The notes under the pieces are model-generated. The model had not been told where the DNA came from. It worked only from the letters and a program-made list of their open reading frames with translations, and did no database searches. From the NCBI RefSeq assembly GCF_018881595.1, contig NZ_JACVQA010000008.1:352061-416060 (forward strand): a stretch of DNA of 64,000 nucleotides, written 5' to 3'. Positions 46,270-56,909 of the stretch are shown in pieces. Positions within the stretch are counted from its first letter, which is position 1, and every line of letters starts with the position of its first letter. A program made the position numbers and the translations under genes. The stretch comes from Polynucleobacter sp. UK-Gri1-W3 (GTDB lineage: Bacteria; Pseudomonadota; Gammaproteobacteria; Burkholderiales; Burkholderiaceae).

Positions 46270-47631
46270 TTAGGCTTTTTTGCTTAAATCGACCTGTTCT
46301 GCATCTTGTTTGTAGACCAAAAGTGGTTTTCCGCCATCAGCAATACTGCTTTCATCGATAACCACCTTTTGCACATTCTTGAGAGATGGCAAGTCATACA
46401 TCACATCCATTAATGAGCCTTCAAGAATAGATCGAAGACCACGCGCACCAGTTTTACGGGCAATGGCCTTTTTAGCTATAGATGAGAGTGCTTCAAGGCG
46501 GACTTCAAGCTCAGAGCCCTCCATCTTGAGGAGTGCCTGATATTGCTTAACTAAGGCATTTTTTGGCTCTGTCAGAATCTGGATTAAAGCCGCTTCATCC
46601 AACTGAGCCAAAGTTGCAACAACTGGCAAGCGGCCAATCAACTCTGGGATCAAGCCAAACTTGATTAAGTCTTCTGGCTCCACTTCAATTAACAGGTCAC
46701 TTACACCGCGATCATCTTTACCGGGAACGGTTGCATTAAAACCGATGCCTGTTTTGGCAGTACGCTGCTGAATAACTTTTTCCAGACCATCAAATGCGCC
46801 ACCGCAAATAAACAAAATATTCGTTGTATCTACTTGCAAGAAGTCTTGGTTTGGATGCTTACGGCCACCTTGGGGTGGTACGGCTGCCATCGTTCCCTCA
46901 ACCAGCTTTAACAATGCTTGTTGAACGCCCTCACCGGATACATCACGAGTAATGGAAGGGTTATCTGACTTACGTGAAATCTTATCGATCTCATCAATAT
47001 AAACAATACCGCGTTGCGCTTTTTCTACGTTGTAGTCGCAAGCCTGTAATAACTTCTGAATAATGTTTTCCACATCTTCGCCAACATAACCCGCTTCGGT
47101 GAGCGTGGTTGCATCAGCCATTACAAAGGGCACATCCAACATACGAGCCAAAGTCTGAGCTAACAACGTTTTGCCTGAACCCGTAGGGCCGATCAAGAGA
47201 ATATTACTCTTTGCCAATTCCACGCCATCAACCATTGCTTTAGCTGGAAGCTTAGATTCTTTTTTATCCGCACCCTCTGCTGGCTTGCCATCTTTGTCAA
47301 GCTTCTCTTTCTTAGGCTTGGGCAAATACTGTAAGCGTTTGTAGTGGTTATAAACAGCTACCGCCAGGGTTTTCTTTGCGTGATCCTGACCAATCACATA
47401 TTGATCTAGATTCTCGCGAATTTGGTGGGGCGTTGGCAAAGAATCATCGCCCTCTTCCTTCGGAAGCTTGGCAATTTCTTCTTGAATAATGTCGGTACAG
47501 AGATCAATACACTCATCACAAATAAATACAGATGGTCCAGCAATGAGTTTTTTAACTTCATGCTGGCTCTTGCCGCAAAAAGAACAATGTAGAACTTTAT
47601 TTGTTGAATTAGTGGTGTTGGTATCGCTCAA
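46270..47631 (-). CDS. clpX: ClpX, ATPase subunit of the ClpXP protease
   Basis: A 453-residue AAA+ unfoldase. The N-terminal C4 zinc finger is [12 protein letters not shown] with [10 protein letters not shown], Walker A is [18 protein letters not shown], Walker B is [11 protein letters not shown], and [19 protein letters not shown] is the sensor/pore region. A Lys-rich insert ([20 protein letters not shown]) lies before Walker A, slightly longer than in E. coli. The start is a TTG that matches the family N-terminus. clpP ends 28 nt upstream. Confidence 0.97.
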   Translation of the reverse strand: MSDTNTTNSTNKVLHCSFCGKSQHEVKKLIAGPSVFICDECIDLCTDIIQEEIAKLPKEEGDDSLPTPHQIRENLDQYVIGQDHAKKTLAVAVYNHYKRLQYLPKPKKEKLDKDGKPAEGADKKESKLPAKAMVDGVELAKSNILLIGPTGSGKTLLAQTLARMLDVPFVMADATTLTEAGYVGEDVENIIQKLLQACDYNVEKAQRGIVYIDEIDKISRKSDNPSITRDVSGEGVQQALLKLVEGTMAAVPPQGGRKHPNQDFLQVDTTNILFICGGAFDGLEKVIQQRTAKTGIGFNATVPGKDDRGVSDLLIEVEPEDLIKFGLIPELIGRLPVVATLAQLDEAALIQILTEPKNALVKQYQALLKMEGSELEVRLEALSSIAKKAIARKTGARGLRSILEGSLMDVMYDLPSLKNVQKVVIDESSIADGGKPLLVYKQDAEQVDLSKKA

Positions 47632-47659
47632 AGTATGCTCAATATATATCTATAACGAT

Positions 47660-48289
47660 TTAAGGACGCTTCTCAATAACCTTGTCGATCAGGCCGTAGT
47701 CACGCGCTTGATCTGCAGACATGAAGTTATCGCGATCTGTATCCTTAGCGATGGTTTCAATTGATTGACCAGTGCGATCAGCCAAAATTTTGTTGAGTCG
47801 CTCACGTAAGTACAGAATCTCGCGGGCTTGAATCTCAATATCGGATGCTTGACCGCGAGCACCGCCTAATGGCTGATGAATCATTACTCGCGAGTTTGGC
47901 AAGGCATAACGTTTGCCCTTCTCGCCTGCGCATAGTAGAAATGCGCCCATGCTTGCAGCCATACCCATGCACAAAGTGCTCACGTGAGGCTTGATAAATT
48001 GCATAGTGTCGTAAATGGCTAGGCCAGCTGAAACGGAACCACCTGGTGAGTTGATATACAGAGAAATTTCTTTATCTGGATTTTCGCTCTCAAGGAACAG
48101 TAACTGCGCAATAACCAAATTAGCGGTTTGATCATTTACTTCACCTACCAAGAAGACAACGCGCTCACGCAACAATCTGGAGTAGATGTCATAAGCGCGC
48201 TCACCTCTACCAGAGGTTTCAATCACCATTGGAACTAAGCCCAAGCCTTTTGGTTCTAAATTTTCAGACTGAGAATGGTTGTAGATCAT
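47660..48289 (-). CDS. clpP: ClpP protease proteolytic subunit
   Basis: A 209-residue serine peptidase. The catalytic residues are in [17 protein letters not shown] (Ser) and [18 protein letters not shown] (His), with the Asp further downstream ([23 protein letters not shown]). The N-terminus [23 protein letters not shown] is the usual processed region. It forms the double-heptamer chamber served by ClpX. A GAGG lies seven bases before the ATG. Confidence 0.98.
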   Translation of the reverse strand: MIYNHSQSENLEPKGLGLVPMVIETSGRGERAYDIYSRLLRERVVFLVGEVNDQTANLVIAQLLFLESENPDKEISLYINSPGGSVSAGLAIYDTMQFIKPHVSTLCMGMAASMGAFLLCAGEKGKRYALPNSRVMIHQPLGGARGQASDIEIQAREILYLRERLNKILADRTGQSIETIAKDTDRDNFMSADQARDYGLIDKVIEKRP

Positions 48290-48331
48290 TTTGAAACCTC
48301 TTATGGGTAAATGGGTGACTTTGTTAATAAC

Positions 48332-49669
48332 TTAGTTTAGCTTGCTGAGTTCTTCGAAGGTAACTGCCTTATCGATTACCTTAGCCTGTGATGTGAAATA
48401 CTGAATCACATTGTCTTCAAGCACAACATTTTCGATATCTTTCAAGCGGCTTGGATTGCTATAGAACCAGCGAACCACTTCTTTTGGATCTTCGTAAGTA
48501 GCAGCCTGCTCATCAATTTCAGCTTTGATTTGATCAGCAGTAGCAGCCAAGTTTTGCTGCTTAACTAACTCGCTCAAGATCAAACCAAGGCGTACGCGCT
48601 TGGTAGCTTGTTCTGCAAAAATCTCAGCAGGAATCGGAGCATCTTTAGCATTAGGAACACCGCGCTGCATCAAATCTTGACGAGCAGTTTCAACTAAGCG
48701 ATCTTGCTCAGAGGCAACCAATGACTTTGGAACATCAAGCTCACACAAATCATTGAGCTTATCCATCACTTCATTTTTCATCAATGATGTGATGCGACGC
48801 TTTACTTCACGATCTAAATTCTCTTTTACTTCAGCACGCATTTTTGCAACACCGCCTTCAGCAACACCCAAAGATAGAGCAAACGCATCATCAACAGCTG
48901 GTAAATGCGGCCAATTGACAGACTTCACAGTAATAGTGAACTCTGCTGTCTTACCAGCAACATCTTTACCGTGGTAATCGGCTGGGAAGCTTAATGGGAA
49001 TGATTTGCTCTCACCCGCTTTAAGGCCTAAAGTAGCCGCTTCGAACTCAGGAAGCATGCGACCTTCGCCCAATACGTACTCAAAGTTTTCTGCTTTACCG
49101 CCAGCAAATTCAACACCATCAATTTTGCCAACAAAGTCGATAACCACTTGATCGCCGTTTTGAGCTGCCGCATTGGAGCCGCCATCACCATGGGCGCTAG
49201 CCACACCACGAGGGTGGTAATGAACTTGCTGTTTGCGCAATACATCTAAAGCACGATCAATTTCTGCTTCACCGATATCCGTTGCGTACTTAGTCACTTC
49301 TGCTTTGCTAAAGTCGCCGATCTTTACTTCCGGCAATACTTCAAAGAAAGCATCAAAAACAACTTTGTCAGCATCAATTTCGCTCTTTGGCTCAAGACGT
49401 GGTTGTCCAGCTAATGCAACGCCTTCTTTTTGAGCTTGCTCATAAAAAAGTTCAGCCGCTTTATCAAACTGGAGCTCAAAATCCACTTGCATGCCATGTT
49501 GTTTTTCAACGAGGTTCTTCGGAACTTTACCTGGGCGAAAGCCTGCCATTTTCATGGTCTTACCTACTTTTGCCAAACGGGCTTCACGCGCTTTTGCTAA
49601 ATCAGCACGAGCGAATTCCAAAGTCATTTTGCGGTCTAGTGAACCTAAATTTTCTATCTGCACAGCCAT
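48332..49669 (-). CDS. tig: Trigger factor
   Basis: A 445-residue ribosome-bound chaperone. The N-terminal ribosome-binding domain has the loop GFRPGKVPKNLVEKQHG, the FKBP-like PPIase domain is about residues 155-240 (NGDQVVIDFVGKIDGVEFAGG, FPADYHGKDVAGKTAEFTITV), and a long helical C-terminal domain follows. It works on nascent chains and heads tig-clpP-clpX. The ribosome site is weak (GAGACGAG). Confidence 0.97.
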   Translation of the reverse strand: MAVQIENLGSLDRKMTLEFARADLAKAREARLAKVGKTMKMAGFRPGKVPKNLVEKQHGMQVDFELQFDKAAELFYEQAQKEGVALAGQPRLEPKSEIDADKVVFDAFFEVLPEVKIGDFSKAEVTKYATDIGEAEIDRALDVLRKQQVHYHPRGVASAHGDGGSNAAAQNGDQVVIDFVGKIDGVEFAGGKAENFEYVLGEGRMLPEFEAATLGLKAGESKSFPLSFPADYHGKDVAGKTAEFTITVKSVNWPHLPAVDDAFALSLGVAEGGVAKMRAEVKENLDREVKRRITSLMKNEVMDKLNDLCELDVPKSLVASEQDRLVETARQDLMQRGVPNAKDAPIPAEIFAEQATKRVRLGLILSELVKQQNLAATADQIKAEIDEQAATYEDPKEVVRWFYSNPSRLKDIENVVLEDNVIQYFTSQAKVIDKAVTFEELSKLN

Positions 49670-49725
49670 TCTCGTCTCTTAATTGAAGATCTGGAAATGT
49701 GAAGTCCAAGCCAAGTAGCAATCTA

Positions 49726-49812
49726 TGGTGCGAGGAGGGGGACTCGAACCCCCACACCATTTCTGGCGTCAGGACCTAAACCTGGTGCGTCTACCAATTT
49801 CGCCATCCTCGC
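49726..49812 (-). tRNA. tRNA-Leu (TAG)
   Basis: An 87-nt class II tRNA on the minus strand from GCGAGGATGGCGAAATTGG to an encoded CCA, with a long variable arm. The anticodon loop GGTTTAGGTCC gives TAG. It is 56 bp upstream of tig on the same strand. Confidence 0.96.
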
Positions 49813-49890
49813 GAATTTCCGCAAACTGCCAAGCCTAGACTTCACTCTAAAGACCGTAATTCTACAATGCCTAGGGTTTTAGAGAATCTT

Positions 49891-50394
49891 TTAGGCCTTA
49901 TAGAGCAAAGCTACTGCGTGAACGGCAATACCCTCGCCTCTGCCTAAGTGACCCAAAGATTCATTGGTCTTAGCCTTGAGGTTGACGTGGCTGGGGGTTA
50001 CAGCCAAATCAACGGCAATATTGCGGACCATTTCCGGCAAAAAATCCGCCAATTTAGGCTTTTGGCAAATAATGGTTGCATCGACATTACCGATCTGAAA
50101 TCCTGCCGCTTGCACCTTTTGTAGAGCAGCTCTGAGCAAAATTCGACTATCCATACCCTTAAATTGAGGGTCAGTATCTGGAAATAACTGTCCAATATCG
50201 TTTAAGCCAGCAGCACCAAGTAAGGCATCTGTTAAGGCATGAAGAAGAGCATCGGCATCTGAATGACCTAAAAGGCCCTTATCAAAAGGCACATGAACGC
50301 CGCCCAAAATGAGTTTTCTGTCAGCGACTAAAGCATGGACATCGTAGCCTTGGCCAATACGAAATTGTGGAATATGAGGATTGCTTTGAGTCAT
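49891..50394 (-). CDS. ispF: 2-C-methyl-D-erythritol 2,4-cyclodiphosphate synthase
   Basis: A 167-residue trimeric zinc enzyme of the non-mevalonate isoprenoid pathway. [12 protein letters not shown] (Asp and His metal ligands), [34 protein letters not shown] and [22 protein letters not shown] are all standard. It starts 13 nt after the ispD stop, forming an ispD-ispF operon. Confidence 0.98.
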   Translation of the reverse strand: MTQSNPHIPQFRIGQGYDVHALVADRKLILGGVHVPFDKGLLGHSDADALLHALTDALLGAAGLNDIGQLFPDTDPQFKGMDSRILLRAALQKVQAAGFQIGNVDATIICQKPKLADFLPEMVRNIAVDLAVTPSHVNLKAKTNESLGHLGRGEGIAVHAVALLYKA

Positions 50395-50407
50395 TTTGTA
50401 TCTCTCA

Positions 50408-51157
50408 TTAAATAGCGCTTGTAGATAAGAGCAATTGCATTAATTCCCAATCTGCAGGATGGGTCACCTTGAAATTGCGCGCAGCGCCTTCAATTAATAA
50501 AGGCTTGGCACCGGTGAGTTCTACAGCACTAGCCTCATCCGTAACATCCGCCTCAAGACGGATTGCACTTTCAAGTGCATCATGCAATTGCTTTAATCCA
50601 AACATTTGTGGTGTTTGCGCTTGCCAAAGATGTTCGCGTGAAATGGTTCTTTCTGCGTGTGGAATATTTCCGGCAACAACTGAATCCAGGTCCGCCTGCT
50701 TTAGGGTATCAGCTAAAGGCACGGCTAATATGCCGCCAACATGAGATTCTTTTACTGAATCAATTAACTTAGTAATTAATGTGGGCGTGATTCCTGGCCG
50801 AGCTGCATCATGGACCAATATCCAATCATCCCCAGGAATGCCTGACTGCATCATTGCAGCCAAGGTATTACGGACGGTTTCCTGTCGGGTTGGGCCACCA
50901 GTTGGCACAGCATGAATATCTGCCCCGATATTAGCGATGCTTCTCAAAATAGGGTTTTCAATAAAACTAGGGCTCACGCCAATCCAAATAGATTGAATCT
51001 GTGGAGATTCCTTAAAGGCTTCAAGCGCATAAGAGACCATAGGCCTTCCGGCTAGCTGCTGAAACTGCTTAGGCAACTCCCCGCCTAGGCGCGAGCCTGT
51101 ACCTGCTGTTGGCAAAAGCGCATGACATTTTCTATTCGAATGTTTTCCAGAACCCAT
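50408..51157 (-). CDS. ispD: 2-C-methyl-D-erythritol 4-phosphate cytidylyltransferase
   Basis: A 249-residue nucleotidyltransferase. [29 protein letters not shown] is the CTP-binding loop; [16 protein letters not shown] and [20 protein letters not shown] follow. It joins CTP to MEP. I use the ATG at 51157 ([10 protein letters not shown]...), because the open frame to 51220 overlaps mfd and adds unconserved residues. A TAGAAT or TATAGA on the minus strand ends five or seven bases before this ATG. Confidence 0.95.
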   Translation of the reverse strand: MGSGKHSNRKCHALLPTAGTGSRLGGELPKQFQQLAGRPMVSYALEAFKESPQIQSIWIGVSPSFIENPILRSIANIGADIHAVPTGGPTRQETVRNTLAAMMQSGIPGDDWILVHDAARPGITPTLITKLIDSVKESHVGGILAVPLADTLKQADLDSVVAGNIPHAERTISREHLWQAQTPQMFGLKQLHDALESAIRLEADVTDEASAVELTGAKPLLIEGAARNFKVTHPADWELMQLLLSTSAI

Positions 51158-51162
51158 GCCTG

Positions 51163-51172
51163 ATTCTATAAT
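51163..51172. promoter_or_regulatory. Symmetrical bidirectional -10 between ispD and mfd
   Basis: The 10-bp ATTCTATAAT holds TATAAT on the plus strand (51167-51172, eight bases before the mfd ATG). On the minus strand it holds TAGAAT/TATAGA, five or seven bases before the ispD ATG. The start codons are only 23 bp apart. Confidence 0.5.
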
Positions 51173-51180
51173 GAGCGCAG

Positions 51181-54100
51181 ATGTCTGACGCATTAAATCT
51201 AGCACCCCCCATACCCGCACCCCGGGCTGGGCAGCGCTTTACTTTTTCAGGGCTAATCGGCTCAGCCGATGCCGCTCTAATTGCTCAGACCGCCTTACGC
51301 TATCGCAGTCAGTTTTCAGTCATGGTCATTTTCTGCGCTCAAGCCCAGGAAGCCCAACGACTTTTAGAAGAAATTCCTGCTTTTGCTCCACAACTCAAAA
51401 CCAGGCTTCTTCCGGACTGGGAGATTCTCCCCTACGACCATTTTTCACCGCATCAGGATTTAGTCTCAGAGCGGCTAGCAACTCTTTATGAGTTACTCAA
51501 CGGCAGCTGCGACATTGTTTTAGTTCCAGTAACCACTGCATTACAAAGACTAGGGCCTCCGAACTTTTTATCCGGACATACTTTTTTCTTCAGGCAAGGT
51601 GACAAGCTAAACGAGGCTGCATTAAAGCTGCAGCTACAACAAGCAGGCTATGACCCAGTCAGCGCAGTGATGCGCCCAGGCGAATACAGCATTCGTGGCG
51701 GTCTGTTTGATTTATTTCCCATGGGATCTAGCCTACCTTACCGCCTCGATTTATTTGGCGATGAGATTGAACAAATTCGGGCGTTTGATCCCGATACCCA
51801 ACGCAGCCTCTACCCTGTAAAGGAAGTCCGACTTCTCCCGGGCCATGAGTTTCCATTTGATGATGCTTCACGCACTGCCTTTAGAGGTCGTTGGCGAGAG
51901 GTCTTTGAGGGTGACCCTACCCGTTGCTCGATTTATAAAGACGCTAACTTAGGAATACCCAGTGCAGGTATCGAATCCTATTTGCCCCTCTTTTTTGAAG
52001 AGCAATCCAATCTCTTTGATTATTTCCCTCGCTCAGGCGACCCTGTTTGGCTAGTATCTATTGGTGATGTAGAAGAAACCATCAAAGGCTTCTGGAAAGA
52101 CACGCTCTCTCGCTATGAATTTCTTAAGCACGATCTTGATCGACCTATTCTTCAACCAAAAGAACTATTCCTAGACGTTGATGAATTTTTTACTAGCTCT
52201 AAATCCTATGCGCGACTAACGCTTGAAAAAGACGCCGCAGAGAAGGGTCAGTTTCTAGCAGTTCCCGACATTGCGGTTCATCGTCGAGATGCCGACCCGA
52301 TAAGCCTCCTTCGCAAAGTAGTCGCATCTGAAAAGGTTCGTGTTTTAGTTTGCAGCGATAGCGCCGGACGCAAAGAATCGATTCGTCAACTCTTTGAAGA
52401 GAGTAATTCGGTCGCTGGGCAGGATGGCAAACCACTCTACCCCCTTAAGCCTGAGGGCTTTGAAAGTATTGCGGAGTTTATAAAAAGTAATTCTTTATTT
52501 GGCTTGGTAACCGCTCCACTCTTCAATGGATTTTCATGGCCAGCAGAAAATCTGCTTGTCATCACAGAAGCCGAGCTGTTCACCACAACAGCAAGACAGC
52601 GACGCAAAGGCAAGGCTAATGAGAGCTCAGATCCTGACATGTTGTTTAAGGATCTTTCTGAGCTCAAGATCGGCGACCCTGTAGTACATGCAGAGCATGG
52701 TATTGGGCGCTACCAAGGCTTGGTACTACTCAATTTAGCTCCGCCAAAAGAGGCCCCTATTTTTGAGGAATTTCTTCATCTGCAATATGCGGGTGAAGCA
52801 ACCTTATATGTTCCTGTTCAACAGCTGCAGATGGTCACCCGCTATGCAGGTTCTGACCCTGACTCAGCGCCACTGCACCAACTAGGCTCAGGTCAGTGGG
52901 ATAAAGCGAAACGTAAAGCAGCTCAACAGATTAGAGATACCGCTGCAGAACTATTAAGTCTTTATGCGGCTAGAGCCATTCGCAAAGGCCATGCTTTTGA
53001 ATTTTCAGCTCATGACTATGCGGCTTTTGCAGAGAGCTTTGGCTTCGAAGAAACGCCAGATCAAGCCAACGCAATTGCGGCTGTGATTGGCGATATGACT
53101 AGCGGCACGCCTATGGATCGTCTGGTTTGCGGTGATGTTGGCTTTGGAAAAACAGAGGTGGCATTGCGCGCAAGCTTTGTTGCTGTAATGGGTGGTAAGC
53201 AAGTCGCTATTCTGGCTCCCACCACCCTTCTTGCTGAACAACATGTGGCCACCTGGAAAGACCGCTTTGCAGATTGGCCAGTACGTATAGTTGAACTCTC
53301 TCGCTTTAAAACCACCAAAGAAATTAACGCCGCCTTAGAAGCCATTGCCAAAGGCGATGCTGACATCATTATTGGTACGCATAAGCTTCTTTCCAAAGAA
53401 ACTCAATTTGCCAATCTTGGCTTGGTGATTGTTGATGAAGAACATCGCTTTGGTGTTAGGCAAAAAGATGCTCTAAAAGCATTGCGTGCGGAGGTCGATA
53501 TCCTGACACTGACCGCTACCCCTATCCCTAGAACGTTAGGCATGGCTATGGAAGGCCTCCGGGAGCTATCAATCATTGCTACTGCACCACAGAAGCGTCT
53601 TGCCATTAAAACTTTTGTAAGACGCGAGGGAGATGGCGTCATTCGCGAAGCTATCCTGCGAGAAATTAAACGTGGCGGTCAGGTCTACTTCTTGCACAAT
53701 GAAGTAGAAACCATTCAGAATCGTAAGCATGCATTACAAGAACTTATTCCTGAGGCTCGTATTAGCGTAGCGCATGGACAAATGCATGAACGTGAGCTGG
53801 AATCCGTCATGCGTGAGTTTGTAACGCAACGTACCAATATTTTGCTATGCACCACCATTATTGAAACTGGTATTGACGTACCAACAGCTAACACCATCAT
53901 CATGCATCGCGCTGATAAATTTGGTTTAGCCCAACTACATCAATTACGAGGTCGTGTGGGTCGATCTCACCATCAGGCTTATGCCTATTTACTGGTTCCT
54001 GATCCGGAAGCCTTAAGCAAACAAGCGCAGTTGCGTCTCAATGCCATTCAAGCCATGGAGGAGCTTGGCTCGGGCTTCTATTTGGCCATGCATGATTTAG

Positions 54101-54723
54101 AGATTCGTGGTGCTGGTGAAGTGTTGGGCGACAAACAGTCTGGTGAAATCCATGAGATTGGTTTTCAGCTATATACCGAGATGCTCAATCGCGCAGTCAA
54201 ATCGCTTCGTAGCGGCAAAGAACCAGATTTGCTTTCGCCACTCCAAGCAACCACCGACGTTAACCTTGGTGTACCCGCGTTATTTCCTGAAGATTACTGC
54301 CCTGATGTCCATGAGCGCTTATCCCTTTACAAACGTTTTGCTGGAACAAATGATTTCTCAGAGCTTATGGGATTGCGTGAAGAATTAGTGGATCGTTTTG
54401 GTGATTTACCCGATCAAGCTAAGTCGTTTTATGAAACTCATCGCCTGAGACTGGAAATGACTGGGTTTGGTATTAAGAAAATTGACGCAACCCCTGCCTC
54501 GATACAAATACAATTCATCCCAAACCCACCAATTGATCCCATGAAGATCATTCAGCTTATTCAGTCATCAAAATTTATCCAACTCAATGGCCAAGATAAG
54601 CTCAAAGTACTCCCCCAAAAGGAGCGTGAATTTGAGAAGCTAGAACAACGTCTTGACGCTATACGCAATATCTTGCGTCGCCTCAATGATTCAGCAGTGT
54701 TAAGCACGGCAAAAATAAGTTAA
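51181..54723 (+). CDS. mfd: Transcription-repair coupling factor
   Basis: An 1180-residue DNA translocase that removes stalled RNA polymerase and recruits UvrA. It has the UvrB-homology region (LPDWEILPYDHFSPHQDLVSERLATL, then GEYSIRGGLFDLFP), the RNA-polymerase-interaction domain (GDPVVHAEHGIGRYQGL), helicase motifs RLVCGDVGFGKTEVALRA (Walker A), GLVIVDEEHRFGVRQKD (DEEH) and LTLTATPIPRTL, and a C-terminal TRCF domain. Length is normal. It is divergent from ispD and followed by serB. Confidence 0.98.
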   Translation: MSDALNLAPPIPAPRAGQRFTFSGLIGSADAALIAQTALRYRSQFSVMVIFCAQAQEAQRLLEEIPAFAPQLKTRLLPDWEILPYDHFSPHQDLVSERLATLYELLNGSCDIVLVPVTTALQRLGPPNFLSGHTFFFRQGDKLNEAALKLQLQQAGYDPVSAVMRPGEYSIRGGLFDLFPMGSSLPYRLDLFGDEIEQIRAFDPDTQRSLYPVKEVRLLPGHEFPFDDASRTAFRGRWREVFEGDPTRCSIYKDANLGIPSAGIESYLPLFFEEQSNLFDYFPRSGDPVWLVSIGDVEETIKGFWKDTLSRYEFLKHDLDRPILQPKELFLDVDEFFTSSKSYARLTLEKDAAEKGQFLAVPDIAVHRRDADPISLLRKVVASEKVRVLVCSDSAGRKESIRQLFEESNSVAGQDGKPLYPLKPEGFESIAEFIKSNSLFGLVTAPLFNGFSWPAENLLVITEAELFTTTARQRRKGKANESSDPDMLFKDLSELKIGDPVVHAEHGIGRYQGLVLLNLAPPKEAPIFEEFLHLQYAGEATLYVPVQQLQMVTRYAGSDPDSAPLHQLGSGQWDKAKRKAAQQIRDTAAELLSLYAARAIRKGHAFEFSAHDYAAFAESFGFEETPDQANAIAAVIGDMTSGTPMDRLVCGDVGFGKTEVALRASFVAVMGGKQVAILAPTTLLAEQHVATWKDRFADWPVRIVELSRFKTTKEINAALEAIAKGDADIIIGTHKLLSKETQFANLGLVIVDEEHRFGVRQKDALKALRAEVDILTLTATPIPRTLGMAMEGLRELSIIATAPQKRLAIKTFVRREGDGVIREAILREIKRGGQVYFLHNEVETIQNRKHALQELIPEARISVAHGQMHERELESVMREFVTQRTNILLCTTIIETGIDVPTANTIIMHRADKFGLAQLHQLRGRVGRSHHQAYAYLLVPDPEALSKQAQLRLNAIQAMEELGSGFYLAMHDLEIRGAGEVLGDKQSGEIHEIGFQLYTEMLNRAVKSLRSGKEPDLLSPLQATTDVNLGVPALFPEDYCPDVHERLSLYKRFAGTNDFSELMGLREELVDRFGDLPDQAKSFYETHRLRLEMTGFGIKKIDATPASIQIQFIPNPPIDPMKIIQLIQSSKFIQLNGQDKLKVLPQKEREFEKLEQRLDAIRNILRRLNDSAVLSTAKIS

Positions 54724-54732
54724 TAATCCGAT

Positions 54733-54738
54733 TATGAT
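54733..54738 (+). promoter_or_regulatory. Predicted -10 of serB
   Basis: TATGAT lies in the 21-nt gap after mfd and ends six bases before the serB ATG at 54745. No ribosome site is visible. The spacing fits a separate leaderless transcript. Confidence 0.4.
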
Positions 54739-54744
54739 TAAGTC

Positions 54745-55635
54745 ATGGCCAAACACCAAGTCCTTGTAGCAATATCTAGAGATCCAATCGCGGAAAAGCT
54801 AATCTTTTCATTAAAAGATCATGCGCTGAAATTTGGCGTCTCCTTGCATTCTATCGGCGGGCAAACCAGCAATGGAAGTTATTATGTCGAGCGCTTTGAA
54901 TCCAACTTTCACCTGGATACTACCCAACGTGAACAACTTCGAAGTATTGCTGCTAGCTCCAATGCTGACCTTTGCTTTATAAAGCCTGATTTATTGCCTC
55001 AAGATATTCGTGTATTGGCCATGGATATGGATTCCACACTTATTAATATTGAATGCATTGATGAGATTGCTGATTTCACAGGAAAGAAATCTGCTGTAGC
55101 TGAAATTACCGAAGCCACTATGCGCGGTGAGATCAAAGACTTTAAAGAGAGCTTAAGAAGACGTGTCGCCCTTTTAGAAGGAGTACATGCTGATGCACTG
55201 GAATCAGTTTATCGTGAACGCCTTCGCCCCAATCCTGGTGCTGCAGAGCTTCTAGCTGGAGCTAACGAGCGAGGGATTTATACACTTCTTGTCTCTGGTG
55301 GGTTTACTTTCTTTACTGAAAAACTTCGTCAGCAATTAGGTTTTAAGCAAACTCAAGCAAATACCTTAGAAATCATTGATGGGAAACTAACTGGCCAGGT
55401 GCTTGGCGATATTGTCGATGGCGCAGCGAAGGCTGCTCACCTAGATGAGGCTTGCGCCCGCATTGGATGCACTAAGGCTAACGCAATCACAATGGGTGAT
55501 GGTGCAAACGACCTCATCATGATGAACGGCTCAGGCATTAGCGTTGCTTATAAAGCCAAACCTGTCGTCAAAGAAAAAGCCGACGCGGCTTTTGACCGGG
55601 TCGGCTTAGATGCTGCCTTACTACTGATCTCTTAA
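54745..55635 (+). CDS. serB: Phosphoserine phosphatase
   Basis: A 296-residue HAD-family enzyme for the last step of serine synthesis. The catalytic loop is LAMDMDSTLINIECIDEIADF (nucleophile and acid Asp), motif II is TLLVSGGFTFFTEKL, the Lys follows, and motif III is AITMGDGANDLIMM. The N-terminal 90 residues are a divergent ACT-like region. It is transcribed away from mfd, and the convergent thiolase gene follows. Confidence 0.95.
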   Translation: MAKHQVLVAISRDPIAEKLIFSLKDHALKFGVSLHSIGGQTSNGSYYVERFESNFHLDTTQREQLRSIAASSNADLCFIKPDLLPQDIRVLAMDMDSTLINIECIDEIADFTGKKSAVAEITEATMRGEIKDFKESLRRRVALLEGVHADALESVYRERLRPNPGAAELLAGANERGIYTLLVSGGFTFFTEKLRQQLGFKQTQANTLEIIDGKLTGQVLGDIVDGAAKAAHLDEACARIGCTKANAITMGDGANDLIMMNGSGISVAYKAKPVVKEKADAAFDRVGLDAALLLIS

Positions 55636-55683
55636 GTTTTTACCCTAGAGATCGAGGTAATCATTACGCGTTTATATAAAGAT

Positions 55684-56868
55684 TTATAAGCGCTCAAAAA
55701 TAGTTGCAATACCTTGGCCACCACCAATACACATGGTTACCAAAGCATATTTACCTTGAACACGATGAAGCTCATGAATAGCTTTGGTAGCAATCGCTGC
55801 ACCTGAACAACCAATTGGGTGCCCTAAAGCGATTGCACCGCCATTTACGTTGGTCTTGGCTGGATCTAAACCCAAACCTTTAGCAACTGCTAACGCTTGC
55901 GCAGCAAAAGCCTCGTTAGATTCAATTACATCCATTTGATCTAATTTAAGACCAGCACGCTCAAGAGCTATATTGGTTGCAGGTATTGGGCCTTCACCCA
56001 TGATGTGGTTTGGCACACCAGCTACCGCATAAGATACCAAACGAGCAATTGGCTTATGACCTGCTTTCTTGGTAGTTTCAGCATCGGCCAATACAAAGAA
56101 AGCAGCGCCATCATTAATGCCAGAAGCATTACCGGCAGTAACAGAGCCACCCTCTTTTTTGAAAACAGCCTTCATCTTGGCTAGTGTTTCCATAGTGGTT
56201 TCAGGCTTAACATGCTCATCGGTATCAAACACTACGTCACCCTTACGAGTTTTAATAGTGATTGGCACGATCTGAGATTTAAAACGGCCTTCTTTAATGG
56301 CATGTGCTGCACGACGATGAGATTCCACCGCCAGAGCATCTTGCTCATCGCGTGTGAGCCTCCACTTTTCAACAAGATTTTCTGCTGTAACGCCCATATG
56401 ACCAACACCAAATGGGTCAGTCAAAATACCAACCATCAAGTCAATCATCTTGGTATCGCCCATACGTGCGCCACTGCGCATCGCTGGAGAACCGTACATA
56501 CCGCGGGACATTACCTCTACACCACCGCCAATACCGTAATCACAATCACCCAACATAATTTGCTGCGCAGTTGTAACGATCGCTTGTAAACCCGAACTAC
56601 ATAAACGATTTAATGCCATAGCCACTGATTCCATTGGCAGGCCAGCTTGAATCGATGCAACGCGTGCAACATAACCGTAACGGCTATCTGTTGGAATGGT
56701 ATTGCCTACAGTGATGTAATTAATCAATGCAGGATCAACGCCTGAGCGGGCAACCGCTTCTTTCATTACGATACCGCCGAGCTCAGACGGCTCAAAACTG
56801 CTGAGAGCGCCGTTAAAGGTACCAATTGCAGAACGAACTGCACTTAAGACAACGACATCACGACTCAT
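55684..56868 (-). CDS. Acetyl-CoA C-acyltransferase (thiolase; PhaA/BktB type)
   Basis: A 394-residue thiolase. The acyl-accepting Cys is in MALNRLCSSGLQAIV, the His in NVNGGAIALGHPIGCSGAA and the second Cys in VTMCIGGGQGIATIF. Biosynthetic thiolases condense two acetyl-CoA to acetoacetyl-CoA. With phaB and phaC on the same strand about 2 kb upstream it probably feeds PHB synthesis, though a beta-oxidation or ketothiolase role is possible. The ATG has AAAGGGGATTGAT upstream, and three 11-bp phased repeats lie 42 bp before it. Confidence 0.93.
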   Translation of the reverse strand: MSRDVVVLSAVRSAIGTFNGALSSFEPSELGGIVMKEAVARSGVDPALINYITVGNTIPTDSRYGYVARVASIQAGLPMESVAMALNRLCSSGLQAIVTTAQQIMLGDCDYGIGGGVEVMSRGMYGSPAMRSGARMGDTKMIDLMVGILTDPFGVGHMGVTAENLVEKWRLTRDEQDALAVESHRRAAHAIKEGRFKSQIVPITIKTRKGDVVFDTDEHVKPETTMETLAKMKAVFKKEGGSVTAGNASGINDGAAFFVLADAETTKKAGHKPIARLVSYAVAGVPNHIMGEGPIPATNIALERAGLKLDQMDVIESNEAFAAQALAVAKGLGLDPAKTNVNGGAIALGHPIGCSGAAIATKAIHELHRVQGKYALVTMCIGGGQGIATIFERL

Positions 56869-56909
56869 ATCAATCCCCTTTGCTAAGCCCCTTTATAGAG
56901 CTGACACTG

